Below are positions 33,995-44,300 of a stretch of 64,000 nt of DNA, piece after piece. Numbering within the stretch: position 1 is the stretch's first letter; every line of letters begins with the position of its first letter. Source of the stretch: Flavobacterium cupriresistens (GTDB taxonomy: Bacteria; Bacteroidota; Bacteroidia; Flavobacteriales; Flavobacteriaceae). A model generated the notes under the pieces. The model saw nothing but the letters and a program-made list of their open reading frames with translations, searched no databases and had not been told where the DNA came from. The stretch lies in NCBI RefSeq assembly GCF_020911925.1, contig NZ_CP087134.1, positions 3,596,001 to 3,660,000 of the forward strand. The letters run 5' to 3'. The translations under genes and the position numbers were made by a program.

Positions 33995-35812
33995 CTATTT
34001 ATACTTTACAATTCTTGGTTTGGCGAGTTCAAAACTCTGTAAACCACCATAATCAGTGGTTTCAAAGGTATTGGTTTTGAATAGATTATCGCCTTGCATC
34101 GGGATAGTAGGGTAGTAGGATAGTGATAATTGAAAGGAACTGAAAACCAAATAGTCATTGCTAATCAATAAACCTATAGTCAATTTAGAGTACGCTTTAT
34201 TTTTAAACATGGCGTCATTCTGGCTTCCGAGCACACCTATCGCGTAATTAAAAAACGGATTCAGACGAAAACCCAAAAGTTCATAAGGAGAATAGGTTTG
34301 GGTTTGCAGTGCCAAAACCATTTTACTTGTTCCGTAGAGTGGGGCATTGAAGCCTGCTAATCCATTTTGTTCGTTTAAATTTAAGCGATCTCCCATACTG
34401 TCTGCCCGATTGATTCCCAATATCAATTGTGGGTTAACAAATTGCCTTAATTTCCAATTACCAATACTGTATAATTTTGTAAAGTAGTTGGACTCGAGCA
34501 ATATTGAGGTTTGATAGGTTTTAGATTGATGAAAGTATGTACCGGCCTCAAAATTCATACTTAAGAAACCTAATCTGTAATAATTACCAAAAGAAAATTG
34601 AGCACCCAGATAAGGGCGCCAAATGGTGTTTTTGTATTGATAACCGAAGGTGATACCATAAATTCGCCCAATAGGAATGTCTTCTGTCCGCCCATTTCTA
34701 AAGATATAACTGTCCTTAACGAATTTTCGGGTGTTAAATCCGATTCCGCCTAAAAAGAGTTTTTCATTAGAATAAAAATTAATAGAGTCGTATTCAATAG
34801 TTGGACTTTCTTTGTAATCAATATTAAGGAAACGTGTAGAGACAATCAGATTGGTTATTCCATGATGTTCATCTTCAAAAACTTTTGAAGCATTTCCGAC
34901 CCAAAAATCCTGAAAACGGTATTTAAAGGGCTGAAAAGCAAATTTTAGATCCGGCCCCTGCAAACTGTCTTTTTTATAACTTTCACCTAAGTAAACACCG
35001 CCAGCCCATTTGGTTAAAGGGGAATAGAAAGCACGTTCCACATCAATGCTTTTGTTATAGTTATTGTCAAAGTCTATATTGTATTTGAGTACAGTGCTGA
35101 CAAAAGTGCGTGCAATATTAGGTATAGTATAGGTTCCATCATGCCCATCTGCACCATCGGCAAAACGATTTGTGAACTTGTAATCTAATTGCTGTCCCGT
35201 TCCGAAGAAGTCCTTTTCTTTTAATCCGATACCAACCCGACTGCTCGAAATTGAAAATCTCGGAATAGTACTCCACGAATCTAAAACGCGGATGGTAACA
35301 TCGATAGAATCTGATGCTTTGCCGGCTAATTTGTTTGAAATTTTCACAGCAGTTACATACCGTTGCGATCGTATGATACGTTCCGATTCCTGCATTTTAT
35401 AGGAATCATAAGGCGCATTCCTTTTTAATAGCAATAAATTGTAAATGGCTATTTTTTTTGTTTTTAAATGAAGCCTGTTACCGGTTCTTTCTCCCCAATT
35501 CCGAGGCATAGCAGTGGTGTCTGAAACAGAATGTCCAAAGGGATCTAAAGTAACAATTGTTATTTTTCGAATGATTTTACCATTGTAATCAGTGGTGTCT
35601 TTTTCTACCGGTTCCGTTTCTTTTTTTCGGGGTTTGCTGGTTCTGAAAAAGAGTTTGTGTAACGTTTTGGTAAATTTGTTTTTTTTAGAATAGTTTCGAA
35701 TTTTGGTATATATTTCGGTACTGTCTTTTTTTTGTTTCGTATCCTGCGCGCAGAGGCTTTGCAGGCTAAAACAAAGGAGTAGAACAATAACTATTTTTAT
35801 TTTTCGAAACAT
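33995..35812 (-). CDS. Outer-membrane protein with POTRA-like domain and Omp85-type barrel
   Basis: The 605-residue product has a signal peptide (cut after SLCAQ), a basic linker with SKPRKKETEP, a POTRA-like segment of about 80 residues (IIRKITIVTLDPFG to DVTIRVLDSW), and a long C-terminal beta-barrel. The layout fits the Omp85/BamA superfamily, whose members insert or move proteins or lipids across the outer membrane. It is much shorter in its POTRA part than BamA (one clear repeat), so it is not BamA itself. Partner and cargo are unknown. It is transcribed alone. Confidence 0.65.
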   Translation of the reverse strand: MFRKIKIVIVLLLCFSLQSLCAQDTKQKKDSTEIYTKIRNYSKKNKFTKTLHKLFFRTSKPRKKETEPVEKDTTDYNGKIIRKITIVTLDPFGHSVSDTTAMPRNWGERTGNRLHLKTKKIAIYNLLLLKRNAPYDSYKMQESERIIRSQRYVTAVKISNKLAGKASDSIDVTIRVLDSWSTIPRFSISSSRVGIGLKEKDFFGTGQQLDYKFTNRFADGADGHDGTYTIPNIARTFVSTVLKYNIDFDNNYNKSIDVERAFYSPLTKWAGGVYLGESYKKDSLQGPDLKFAFQPFKYRFQDFWVGNASKVFEDEHHGITNLIVSTRFLNIDYKESPTIEYDSINFYSNEKLFLGGIGFNTRKFVKDSYIFRNGRTEDIPIGRIYGITFGYQYKNTIWRPYLGAQFSFGNYYRLGFLSMNFEAGTYFHQSKTYQTSILLESNYFTKLYSIGNWKLRQFVNPQLILGINRADSMGDRLNLNEQNGLAGFNAPLYGTSKMVLALQTQTYSPYELLGFRLNPFFNYAIGVLGSQNDAMFKNKAYSKLTIGLLISNDYLVFSSFQLSLSYYPTIPMQGDNLFKTNTFETTDYGGLQSFELAKPRIVKYK

Positions 35813-35892
35813 TCAGATCTATTTGATAGCTTAAGATGATTTTTAAATGAAATATAAGCTAAATATTATTCATATTTTGTATCGCTTGTAAT

Positions 35893-36993
35893 TTAGTTTT
35901 CAATCTTTGCTTTTTTAATTCTCCAAATAAACCTTTTTGGCATGTGATTGCCCATTAAATACCCCCAGGGTTCCAGTGATTCGATTCTGTCAAAAATAAT
36001 TTTTAAAATGGCCAAAAGCGGTATTGCCAGGAACATGCCTGAAATTCCGGCTGCCGCGCCTCCCACTATAATTCCCATGATAGATACAAACGCATTAATT
36101 TCTACCTTAGAATTGATAATTAAAGGCACGAGTACATTATTATCAATTAATTGCACAATAAGATTCACAATCAAAATACCCAGTATTATGGATGTTTCCG
36201 CTGAGCCAGTAAGTGAGGCTAAGATCGTTATTATTCCAGCGGCTGTGATTCCAATATAGGGTATAAGGTTTAAGAGGCCAGTTATTAGTCCTAGTAGTAT
36301 AAAATATTTCACACCAATAATCCAAAGACCTAAGCTGGTTAAAACAGAAACAACAATCATTTCTAAAATTAAACTTACGATATAATTATTGATCGAAACT
36401 TTTATCTGAGTCAAGATATCTTTTAGTACGGAATGGTTGTCTCTGTCGATTAGTTTGGCCAAAAAGAGTATAAAATGATCTTTATACAGTAAAAATAAGA
36501 AAGTGTAAATCGGTATAATGGTACAATCTAAAAGGAGATCACTTAGTGAGATTATGGCAGAACCTAAAGTTGCATTTCCATTGGCAACAGAGTCTTTCGT
36601 CACATTCGTAATGTACTTTTTCTGCTCGCCAATGCTAACATTAAAATTGTCTTTTATAAATTTATGAATGTCAGTAATAAAAGCACTTGCGTTCTTTTTG
36701 ATCGTCTCGAAATCATTTGCCATATCCGTGACTTCATAAGAAATGAAAATGAAAATTCCGGCAACAAATAAAGCAAAAAGCAATACACAAAGTAATGCAG
36801 CGAGATATCTTGGAAATTTGAATTTGGTGTTTAAAAGTGTAAATACCGGAAGTAACAGTACTGAAAACAGAAATGCCATTAATACAGGAGTAATTACATC
36901 TTTTCCAATGCAAAAAATAAAGGCAAAAGACAGCAGACTTACCAGTATAAGGGGAAGTTTAGCATAAAATGGCAATTGTACAGGTTCCGTCAT
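35893..36993 (-). CDS. AI-2E family transporter
   Basis: The 366-residue inner-membrane protein has about eight membrane segments in the pattern of the AI-2E (TqsA/PerM) family: an N-terminal group (LILVSLLSFAFIFCIG, VLMAFLFSVLLLPV), a soluble stretch with a helical region near residues 80-140, and the C-terminal motif ITGLLNLIPYIG. Family members export autoinducer-2 or act as sodium/proton antiporters. The substrate here is unknown. It is a single-gene unit. Confidence 0.87.
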   Translation of the reverse strand: MTEPVQLPFYAKLPLILVSLLSFAFIFCIGKDVITPVLMAFLFSVLLLPVFTLLNTKFKFPRYLAALLCVLLFALFVAGIFIFISYEVTDMANDFETIKKNASAFITDIHKFIKDNFNVSIGEQKKYITNVTKDSVANGNATLGSAIISLSDLLLDCTIIPIYTFLFLLYKDHFILFLAKLIDRDNHSVLKDILTQIKVSINNYIVSLILEMIVVSVLTSLGLWIIGVKYFILLGLITGLLNLIPYIGITAAGIITILASLTGSAETSIILGILIVNLIVQLIDNNVLVPLIINSKVEINAFVSIMGIIVGGAAAGISGMFLAIPLLAILKIIFDRIESLEPWGYLMGNHMPKRFIWRIKKAKIEN

Positions 36994-37130
36994 TTTTTTG
37001 AGATTTAAATAAAACTAAAAAGTTTGCTTAACAAATATTATACTTTATTCTAATACTATTGTTTTAGCTTTTCTTCTTTAGATTATAAAATTCCCATTCA
37101 ATTATTATGTGATTAAGTTAAGATGTTTTT

Positions 37131-37198
37131 CACGCAGATTTTGCAGATTTTGCGGATTCTGCGGATTTTTTTATTTTGATCTGCTAAAATCTGCGTGA
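37131..37198. repeat. ACGCAGATTT-type inverted repeat, copy 3
   Basis: CACGCAGATTTTGCAGATTT and AAAATCTGCGTG bound a 68-bp element with internal copies of TTGCGGATTCTGCGGATT. GATTAAGTTAAG lies just before it. Confidence 0.7.
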
Positions 37199-37330
37199 GA
37201 CTTTTTTTTATACTTAACAAAATGATATTGTGCTTCAGATAGAGGTAAATGGTTGAGAGGTGTATTAGCTTTAGTCGAAAGAATCAGGGTATAATTCGGC
37301 TAAAGCCCTTAAATCTTGAACTAATTGCAT

Positions 37331-37372
37331 TCCTCCAGCTGAAGCAGGAGGCTATTCAAAATAATGCTTTTG
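37331..37372. repeat. GCTAAAGC-type dispersed repeat, diverged copy
   Basis: GCTGAAGCAGGAGGCTATTC and AAAATAATGCTTTTGC match the copies at 13563 and 37512. The 36994-37609 gap is almost wholly made of such repeats, and I see no supported gene in it. Confidence 0.5.
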
Positions 37373-37445
37373 CAAATAGTTTAATTTTTGCTAGAAATTT
37401 AAATTATTATAATTCAGAGATGAGGAAAGATGGTTAAAAAAGTGC

Positions 37446-37565
37446 CACGCAGATTTAAGCAGTATGAAATAAAAAATCCGCAAAATCTGCGGAATCTGCG
37501 TAAAAAAATAGCTTAACTTAATGACATTGCGCTAAAGCAAGAGGTTATTCAAAATGACGCTTTTA
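37446..37565. repeat. Composite repeat: ACGCAGATTT element plus GCTAAAGC element
   Basis: 37446-37501 holds the inverted pair CACGCAGATTTAAGC / GGAATCTGCGT. 37512-37565 holds CTTAACTTAATGACATTG, then GCTAAAGCAAGAGGTTATTC and AAAATGACGCTTTT. The same order and spacing is seen at 13511-13617. Confidence 0.65.
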
Positions 37566-37609
37566 CGAATCTTTTAATTTTAGGGATTAGAGCAGGGAAT
37601 TTGAATTAA

Positions 37610-38140
37610 TTAATCAAAAAACTCTTTCTCTTCGTAATGAACCGGCATGATTGAAATTCCTTTTTGCAGCAATAAGTTGTTTGGAAAAATAATTTTCTCA
37701 CCCTCTTTGGTTTTTAAATTTACATGAAAGGCGCTAATATCTTCAATTTCGGCCTCGATCGGGAAATCTTTATCGTGAATTTTTATAGTGTCACCAATTC
37801 TAAAAGGAAATGAAAAGAATAAAATCATCCCTGAAGTAATATTGCTCAGTATAGACCATTGCGCAAACATAGCGACACCAATTACAGTGGCAATTGAAGA
37901 TACAGTGATAAAAATGTCTTTCGTATCAACGCCCCAAATTACAATCAGGCTGATGATTACTAATATATTCATTAACAAATGAATGTATTTGATCACCAAA
38001 TTTGTCCGATGCTCTAATAATTGACTGGAACTGGCATAACGACGGATTAATTTGGCAATAATCATTCTTAAACTAATCAGTGTAAAAAGGAGAATTCCCG
38101 TCGTTATAATTTCCTGGCTATACTCTTTAAAAGTAAACAT
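37610..38140 (-). CDS. Small MscS-type mechanosensitive channel domain protein
   Basis: The 176-residue protein has three N-terminal hydrophobic segments and a soluble beta domain. The pore-lining helix and neck match the MscS core (IATVIGVAMFAQWSILSNITSGMIL, then FPFRIGDTIKI), including the Gly/Ala-rich packing pattern. It is close to the smallest possible MscS unit, since E. coli MscS has 286 residues, and lacks most of the C-terminal domain. A role in releasing solutes on osmotic downshift is likely. It is the last gene of the DUF2520-kdsC-ubiA-maf operon, 11 nt after maf. Confidence 0.87.
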   Translation of the reverse strand: MFTFKEYSQEIITTGILLFTLISLRMIIAKLIRRYASSSQLLEHRTNLVIKYIHLLMNILVIISLIVIWGVDTKDIFITVSSIATVIGVAMFAQWSILSNITSGMILFFSFPFRIGDTIKIHDKDFPIEAEIEDISAFHVNLKTKEGEKIIFPNNLLLQKGISIMPVHYEEKEFFD

Positions 38141-38151
38141 AAACTTATTTT

Positions 38152-38736
38152 TTAATCTAAAGTACTCAAATATTCATAAACTTTAGCAGTTGGAAGTCCC
38201 ATTACATTGGTATAAGAACCTTCAACCTTAGCAACGGCCATAAAACCAAACCATTCCTGGATACCATAAGCGCCAGCCTTGTCATAAGGTTTGTAGTTGG
38301 CGATATAGTACAAAATAGCTTCGTCAGACAAATCTTTGAAAGTAACTTTGGTAACATCATTTATTACAGTAGAAGCAGTGTTGGTCTTAAAACAAACCGA
38401 AGTAAAAACTTCATGTGTGTCGTTTGACATTGATTTTATCATTTCAAAGGCTTCTGCTGCATCTTTAGGTTTTCCTAATGCTTTGTTATGATGCCAGACA
38501 ATAGTATCGCTGGTCACTAAAATTTCATTCGTTTGGAGTTCACCCTCAAAAGCATTTGCTTTTAGTACTGCTAAATAATCCGTTATTTCAACAGCTTTTA
38601 ATTCGGGAGGATAGATTTCTTCTACGTCCTTTAATCTAATTTCAAAGTCTAAATCCAGATCTTTGAAAAATTGCTGCCTTCTTGGAGATCCTGAAGCCAG
38701 AATCAGCGTGTATTTTTTTAGTTTTTCTTTAAGCAT
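38152..38736 (-). CDS. maf: Maf-type nucleoside triphosphate pyrophosphatase
   Basis: The 194-residue protein carries the Maf signature LASGSPRRQQFF at about residues 13-24, and the later TSDTIVWHHNKALGKP and the FTSVCF motif are also recognised. Maf/YhdE enzymes hydrolyse dTTP, UTP or modified nucleotides to monophosphates, probably for pool cleaning. The start overlaps the stop of the upstream prenyltransferase gene by 8 nt, which indicates translational coupling. Confidence 0.92.
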   Translation of the reverse strand: MLKEKLKKYTLILASGSPRRQQFFKDLDLDFEIRLKDVEEIYPPELKAVEITDYLAVLKANAFEGELQTNEILVTSDTIVWHHNKALGKPKDAAEAFEMIKSMSNDTHEVFTSVCFKTNTASTVINDVTKVTFKDLSDEAILYYIANYKPYDKAGAYGIQEWFGFMAVAKVEGSYTNVMGLPTAKVYEYLSTLD

Positions 38737-39655
38737 TGTATTTAATATTTACGGCAATGACTATAATTGATAAAATTCCAAAAAGCAAAATCAACTTTAA
38801 AACGGTACTTAAATGATGAAACTCCTTTTGCGATTTCGCCCCGACTATCTTGACAATAAAATATAAAAGAGGCGCCAAAACAAACGCAAAAGCATAAAAA
38901 GTAACGATAAAAAGACTGTTTTCTATAAAATATTTATTGATATAAAGCACTGATAAAATAAATGGAATAACAGCGAGCCCTAAAGCAATTTTTGCCGTTC
39001 TGGCACTTCCAATCGCGATTGGCAACGTATTCATTCCCTGATTGTAATCGCCGTTTACATCTTCGATATCCTTGATTATTTCACGAATAAAATTAATCAT
39101 AAAAGCAAATAAAGCATAATCGATTAAGATAGAAAATAAACTTGCCATTTGTGCCTGATTATCCGTATTTGTAGCCGGAAAAATGTCAAAAACACCAATA
39201 ATTACTACACTAAAAGCTAATAACAAGGCCACAATTAAATTACCTAAAATCATGATTTGTTTTAAAGACGTAGCATAAAAATAGAGCAATGAAGCGATCA
39301 GAATAAAAATCGTAGCAAAAGTAGGCCTCATTATTACATTAGATAGATAAAAACCTATAGCAACACCACTAATAGTAAGGGCAATGTAAATGTTATAAGC
39401 AGCTGTCTCCGTTATCCCTTTACCCACCACAACATCATTGGGTTTATTAATGGTATCTGTAGCAACATCAAAAATATTATTGATTACATAACCCGCCGCT
39501 GCAATTAAAACGGTGCTTAAAACCAATAATCCGTATTGCCAGTCGGCCAAAGCCAGCGGAATATCCTGCTGTTCTAAAAATGCATACCGAAATAAAAGCT
39601 GCATAAAAGCAAGCATAAGTAGGTTCTGATATCGAATGAGCTTGAGGAATTTCAT
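38729..39655 (-). CDS. UbiA-family prenyltransferase, geranylgeranylglycerol-phosphate type
   Basis: The 308-residue protein has about eight or nine membrane segments and two Asp-rich motifs for binding prenyl diphosphate: NNIFDVATDTINKPND near residue 60, and a second (DIEDVNGDYNQG) at about residue 200. It belongs to the UbiA superfamily. In Bacteroidota this position in the maf/kdsC cluster is usually held by the geranylgeranylglycerol-phosphate-transferase-like branch, so the acceptor is probably not the menaquinone precursor. That assignment rests on context. The substrate is unproven. Confidence 0.8.
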   Translation of the reverse strand: MKFLKLIRYQNLLMLAFMQLLFRYAFLEQQDIPLALADWQYGLLVLSTVLIAAAGYVINNIFDVATDTINKPNDVVVGKGITETAAYNIYIALTISGVAIGFYLSNVIMRPTFATIFILIASLLYFYATSLKQIMILGNLIVALLLAFSVVIIGVFDIFPATNTDNQAQMASLFSILIDYALFAFMINFIREIIKDIEDVNGDYNQGMNTLPIAIGSARTAKIALGLAVIPFILSVLYINKYFIENSLFIVTFYAFAFVLAPLLYFIVKIVGAKSQKEFHHLSTVLKLILLFGILSIIVIAVNIKYNA

Positions 39656-39726
39656 TTTTTTATTGTAAATTGTAACTGAGACTTAATCTGCGACTAAAAA
39701 CTGAGACTGAAAACTAATCATGAAAA

Positions 39727-40254
39727 CTAATCATGTTTCCCACTAAAATGCTCCATCCATTTTCCTTGAACTTTCATTACTTGTTCGATTACATCACGCG
39801 CAGCGCCTTTTCCGCCTTTTACATGAGAGATATAACGACAAATATTTTTGATCTCCGGGCTTGCATCCTGAGGAGAAGTAGGTAATCCCACCAATTGCAT
39901 CACATGAAAATCCGGAATATCATCTCCCATATACAATACATTTTCCGGTTTGATGTTGTGGAGATCTGTATATTCTTTGAATGTCGCTACTTTATCAGGC
40001 GTTCCTAAATAGATATCATTAATTCCTAAATTGCGCAAACGAATACGAACACCTTCATTGCTTCCTCCCGAAATAATGCAAACATTATAGCCGCTTTCTA
40101 CTGCCGCTTTCATGGCGTAACCATCACGAATATTCATTGTGCGAAGCATTTCTCCTTCATTAGTTACAAAAACCGAACTGTCTGTAAGTACACCATCAAC
40201 ATCAAAAACAAAGGTGTTGATGTCATTCATTATTTCTTTATAATTTCTTGTCAT
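39727..40254 (-). CDS. kdsC: KDO-8-phosphate phosphatase (KdsC-type HAD)
   Basis: The 175-residue protein is a capless HAD phosphatase with nucleophile motif FVFDVDGVLTDS (Asp18/Asp20), Ser-containing IISGGSNEGV, Lys-bearing region GTPDKVATF, and the acidic motif MGDDIPDF. KdsC is a tetramer that removes phosphate from 3-deoxy-D-manno-octulosonate 8-phosphate in lipopolysaccharide core synthesis. Its 5' end overlaps the DUF2520 gene by 17 nt. A second ATG at 40230 would avoid the overlap but is less likely given the family N-terminus (NYKEIMNDI). Confidence 0.9.
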   Translation of the reverse strand: MTRNYKEIMNDINTFVFDVDGVLTDSSVFVTNEGEMLRTMNIRDGYAMKAAVESGYNVCIISGGSNEGVRIRLRNLGINDIYLGTPDKVATFKEYTDLHNIKPENVLYMGDDIPDFHVMQLVGLPTSPQDASPEIKNICRYISHVKGGKGAARDVIEQVMKVQGKWMEHFSGKHD

Positions 40255-40999
40255 TATTCTGTATAGATTGTGTTAATATAGTATAGATGTTTTTTTGTTT
40301 TTCGTTGGTCAAATACGCTAAATGAGCTTCAATTGTGGTCGAATCGTTGCGTTTTGCAGGCCCTGTTTGAGCATCAATTGGATTTAGTGTTTTTACTTTT
40401 TCGGCAGTTTCCTGAATCAAAGGTTTTAAGATCGCAAAAGGGACTTGGTGTTCTTCACAAATTTCCTGTCCGATTTGATACAAATGATTGGTGAAATTAT
40501 TGACAAAAACGGCTGAAACATGCAGCGCTTTTCGCTGTTCCGAATTAATTGGGTAAACCGCAGTCGAAATACTCTTGGCTACCGTTTCTAAAACGCGATA
40601 ATCATAAGGGTTTTCTGCTTCCAAACAGATCGGAACGGTTGAAAAATCAACCTCTTTGGTTTTAGAAAAGGTTTGAAGCGGATAAAAAACACCATTTCTG
40701 TTCTTTACATCTAAAACAGCAAGTGAAGCGGTTCCCGAAGTATGAACGACAATTCGGTTTTGAAACGGCAATTGTTTAGAAACTTCCGAAATAGCTTTAT
40801 CCGAAACCGCAATGATATACAAATCGGCTTCTTTTAAGTCTTCAAAAGCACTTACAATTTTTTCAAAACCAATTAGAGAAGACAACACTTCTTTTTTTCT
40901 GGAAAATACCTGCACAATCTCAACAAGGTCACTTTTAGTAAAAGCCTTTATCAAATGCTGGGCGACATTTCCCGAACCAATTACAGTTATTCGAATCAT
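40238..40999 (-). CDS. Rossmann-fold protein with DUF2520 domain
   Basis: The 253-residue protein has an NAD(P)-binding start (IRITVIGSGNVAQHL, GxGxxA type) and a C-terminal helical DUF2520 domain. It is related to the pyrroline-5-carboxylate reductase and 6-phosphogluconate dehydrogenase fold. The substrate is unknown. It is the first gene of the operon with kdsC, the prenyltransferase, maf and mscS-like gene, conserved in flavobacteria. A -7-like element lies only 4 nt before its start. Confidence 0.85.
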   Translation of the reverse strand: MIRITVIGSGNVAQHLIKAFTKSDLVEIVQVFSRKKEVLSSLIGFEKIVSAFEDLKEADLYIIAVSDKAISEVSKQLPFQNRIVVHTSGTASLAVLDVKNRNGVFYPLQTFSKTKEVDFSTVPICLEAENPYDYRVLETVAKSISTAVYPINSEQRKALHVSAVFVNNFTNHLYQIGQEICEEHQVPFAILKPLIQETAEKVKTLNPIDAQTGPAKRNDSTTIEAHLAYLTNEKQKNIYTILTQSIQNNDKKL

Positions 41000-41003
41000 A
41001 CCG

Positions 41004-41011
41004 CAAAATTA
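41004..41011 (-). promoter_or_regulatory. -7 element directly before the DUF2520 start
   Basis: On the minus strand TAATTTTG (TAnnTTTG) ends 4 nt before the ATG at 40999. If used, transcription would begin at or next to the start codon. A -33 TTG at the right spacing is not clear (TTTAG lies 13 bp upstream). Confidence 0.45.
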
Positions 41012-41297
41012 GCATTATTTTTTCTAAAGTTAATTGCTTTTAATTCGTTTGTCATTTGAAGAAAAGTAAAGCGCACTTCTTTAATATTTTAGAAGAAAAG
41101 AGCAATTCATAGCACAGTTAAATTAGAATTTCGAAACTACTTCGTAAACAGTTTCTTTGCTGATTGTTCTATTTTAGGATCATCTAAAATCAAAGATCAG
41201 GTTCAATTTAGGAATGTTTTTTTTGAATTAACAGATTTAAGCAGTAGGAGGGAGTAATCTGATCTATTTTTTGGTTTTAATTAACAAATGACAAATA
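41012..41297. other. Intergenic region between two divergent genes
   Basis: AT-rich DNA without a supported frame, separating the DUF2520 gene from the cytochrome c assembly gene. I see no repeat family member in it. Confidence 0.4.
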
Positions 41298-41326
41298 TTG
41301 GAACTCAACATTTTTAAGTACTTTTG
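41298..41326 (+). promoter_or_regulatory. Bacteroidota-type promoter of the CcsB-CcsA gene
   Basis: TTG at 41298-41300 and TACTTTTG at 41319-41326 are 18 bp apart. Transcription would start near 41332, about 26 nt before the ATG at 41358, so a frame opening at 41298 itself cannot be the start of the protein. Confidence 0.65.
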
Positions 41327-41357
41327 TCGCACTTTTATACAATGTAATTCCTCAAAA

Positions 41358-44300
41358 ATGGATAAAAAAATATTCTCTTTTTTGTTTTCTACACGATTAA
41401 TGGCTGTTCTTTTTTTAACATTTGCTTTGGCAATGGGTATCGGAACTTTTATCGAAAGTAAGTACAATACTGATACAGCCCGAATTTTAATTTACAATAC
41501 CTGGTGGTTTGAAGCGATAATGGTCTTTTTTATGATCAATTTTATCGGAAACATCAAACGTTATCAACTATTGAGAAAGGAAAAATGGGCTACTTTATTG
41601 CTTCATATTGCCTTTATTTTTATTCTTTTGGGTGCTTTTATAACCCGTTACATCAGTTATGAAGGGATGATGCCAATTCGCGAAGGGGCAGCAGAAAACC
41701 AAATTTACTCTGATAAAACATTTTTAACTGCTTTTGTAGACGGTGAACATAAAGGTGAAATGAAACGAAGAGTTTTTGAAGAAAAACTTTTGTTATCACC
41801 AGTGACGAATAATGATTTTTCTATTTCAGGTAAATTTTCTGAAACTCCTTTTGAAATCACGTACGTAAATTACATTATGGGCGCTAAAGAGGTGGTGAAA
41901 CCAGATCCAAAAGGTACTTTATACCTTAAATTAGTCGAAGCCGGTTCCGGTGGACGTGAAGAGCATTTCCTGAAAGAAGGAGAAGTGCAGAACATTCACA
42001 ATGTTTTGTTTGCTTTAAATAAACCAACCGAAGGTGCTATTAACATTAATACTACTGGTGAAAAATATACCATTCAGACGCCATTTGAAGGGAACTTTAT
42101 GCGAATGGCGGATAAATTTCAAGGAAAAGTCACTAAAGATAACGTACAACCTTTGATGATGCGTTCTTTGTACAGCATTGGTGATATCAGAATTGTATTT
42201 CCGGATCCCGCTATGAAAGGGAGTATTACTTATGAATCGAATAATGATTACAAAGCAAAAGACCATCATGATGCTTTAGTCGTAAAAGTAAAAGCAGAAG
42301 GACAGGAAAAAGAAGTGATGCTTTTGGGCTCTAAAGGAAGTGTTGGAGAACCAAAAACCGTTAAGATTGGGAATATCGAATATTCCTTGTTTTATGGAAG
42401 TAAAGCTTATGTTTTGCCTTTCAAAGTAAAACTAAACGATTTTATTGCAACAAAATACCCGGGAACAGAAAAAAGTTATTCTGCTTTTAAAAGTAAGGTA
42501 ACCGTTCAGGATTCTACAGATACATTTGACGCAGATATTTTTATGAATCACGTTTTAGATTACAGAGGCTACCGTTTCTTTCAGTCTTCTTTTAGTCCGG
42601 ACGAAAAAGGAACTGTATTGTCTGTAAATCATGACTTTTGGGGAACTTCTATAACTTATTTGGGTTATTTTATGTTGTATTTCGGTTTAATGGTTATTAT
42701 GTTCACCAAACACTCCCGTTTTGGCGATCTAAAGCGCAAATTAGAAGTTGTGAAAAAGAAAAAAGAGAAACTAATTACCATTTTGGTTTTGCTGTTTAGT
42801 TTGAATGGTTTTGCACAAGAAGCGCCACACGTTCATACTCCGGGACATACCCACGAACATAATAAAAATGAAGATCCAAACAATCACGCCAATCACGTAA
42901 CGGCTCCACCAAGTCAGAAGCAACTAGATTCGTTATTGACGATTTATAAAGCACCGAAAGAACACGCTGCAAAATTTGGGCGTTTGATTATTCAGGATGC
43001 TGGTGGACGTATGAAACCAATCAATACTTTTTCATCTGAATTACTTAGAAAAGTAAGCCATAGTGATAAGTATAACGGTATGAACTCAGATCAGGTATTT
43101 TTGTCTATGACACAGTACGCTCAGGTATGGATTCAGGTCCCTCTTATTTATATTAATACCAAAGATGATAGTATTCGTAAAATTATCGGTATTGACAGAA
43201 AAGCAAAGCTGGCTCCTTTCGTGAAGTTTTTTGATGAAAACGGAAACTACAAACTTTCTCCTTATTTAGATGCTGCTTATAAAGCTGCTAATCCGAACAG
43301 TTTTGAGAAGGACTTTATCGAGACAGATAAAAAGGTAAATTTAATGGAATCTGCTTTAAGCGGAAGTATTTTAAGAATTTTCCCGGTTCCAAATGATCCA
43401 AACAATAAATGGGTTTCTTTTTTAGAACGTGAAAGTGCCGGTCTTAAAGGAATGGACTCGACTTATGTAAAACAAATTCTACCCTTATATTTCAGTGCTT
43501 TAAACAATGGTTCTATTTCTAAGGATTTTAGTACAGCCGATAATTTAGTAGAAAGCATCAACGGTTTTCAAAAGAAATTTGGTTCAAAAGTACGTCCTAG
43601 CGAAGAAAAAATTGATCTTGAAATTGCTTACAATACCTATGATATTTTACCAAAAATGCTTTATTGGTATTCTATGGCAGGAATTTTTATGCTGATTTTT
43701 ACTTTATTGAGTATTTTCTTTAATAAAAAGTTTCTACGCATAACCGTTAATGGTTTTCATATCTTAATAGGAGGAATATTTGCCTTACATACCCTTGCTT
43801 TAATTGCTCGTTGGTATATTTCGGGTCACGCACCTTGGAGTAACGCTTACGAAGCGATTGTATACGTAGCTTGGGCTACCATGTTCTTTGGATTGGCTTT
43901 TGATAGAAAATCAAAACTAACGGTAGCTTCAGCCGCTTTTGTAACTTCTATGATCTTTTTTGCAGCAGATGCAAACTGGATAGATCCGGAAATTGCCAAT
44001 TTACAGCCCGTTCTTAACTCGTATTGGTTAATGATTCACGTAGCAGTAATTGTGGGAAGTTACGGTCCATTGGCATTAGGAATGATTTTAGGCTTCGTAG
44101 CTTTGGTTTTAATTTTCTTTACCAATGATAAGAACAAAGCCAAAATGAGCTTGAACATCAAAGAAATCAGTTATATCAACGAAATGTCATTGACCATTGG
44201 TCTGATTATGTTAACGATAGGAAACTTCCTTGGAGGACAATGGGCCAACGAAAGTTGGGGACGTTACTGGGGATGGGATCCAAAAGAAACTTGGGCTTTA

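Noticed and set aside
37249..37437. A 62-codon frame on the plus strand
   Set aside because: It overlaps the diverged GCTAAAGC repeat and its composition follows the repeat.
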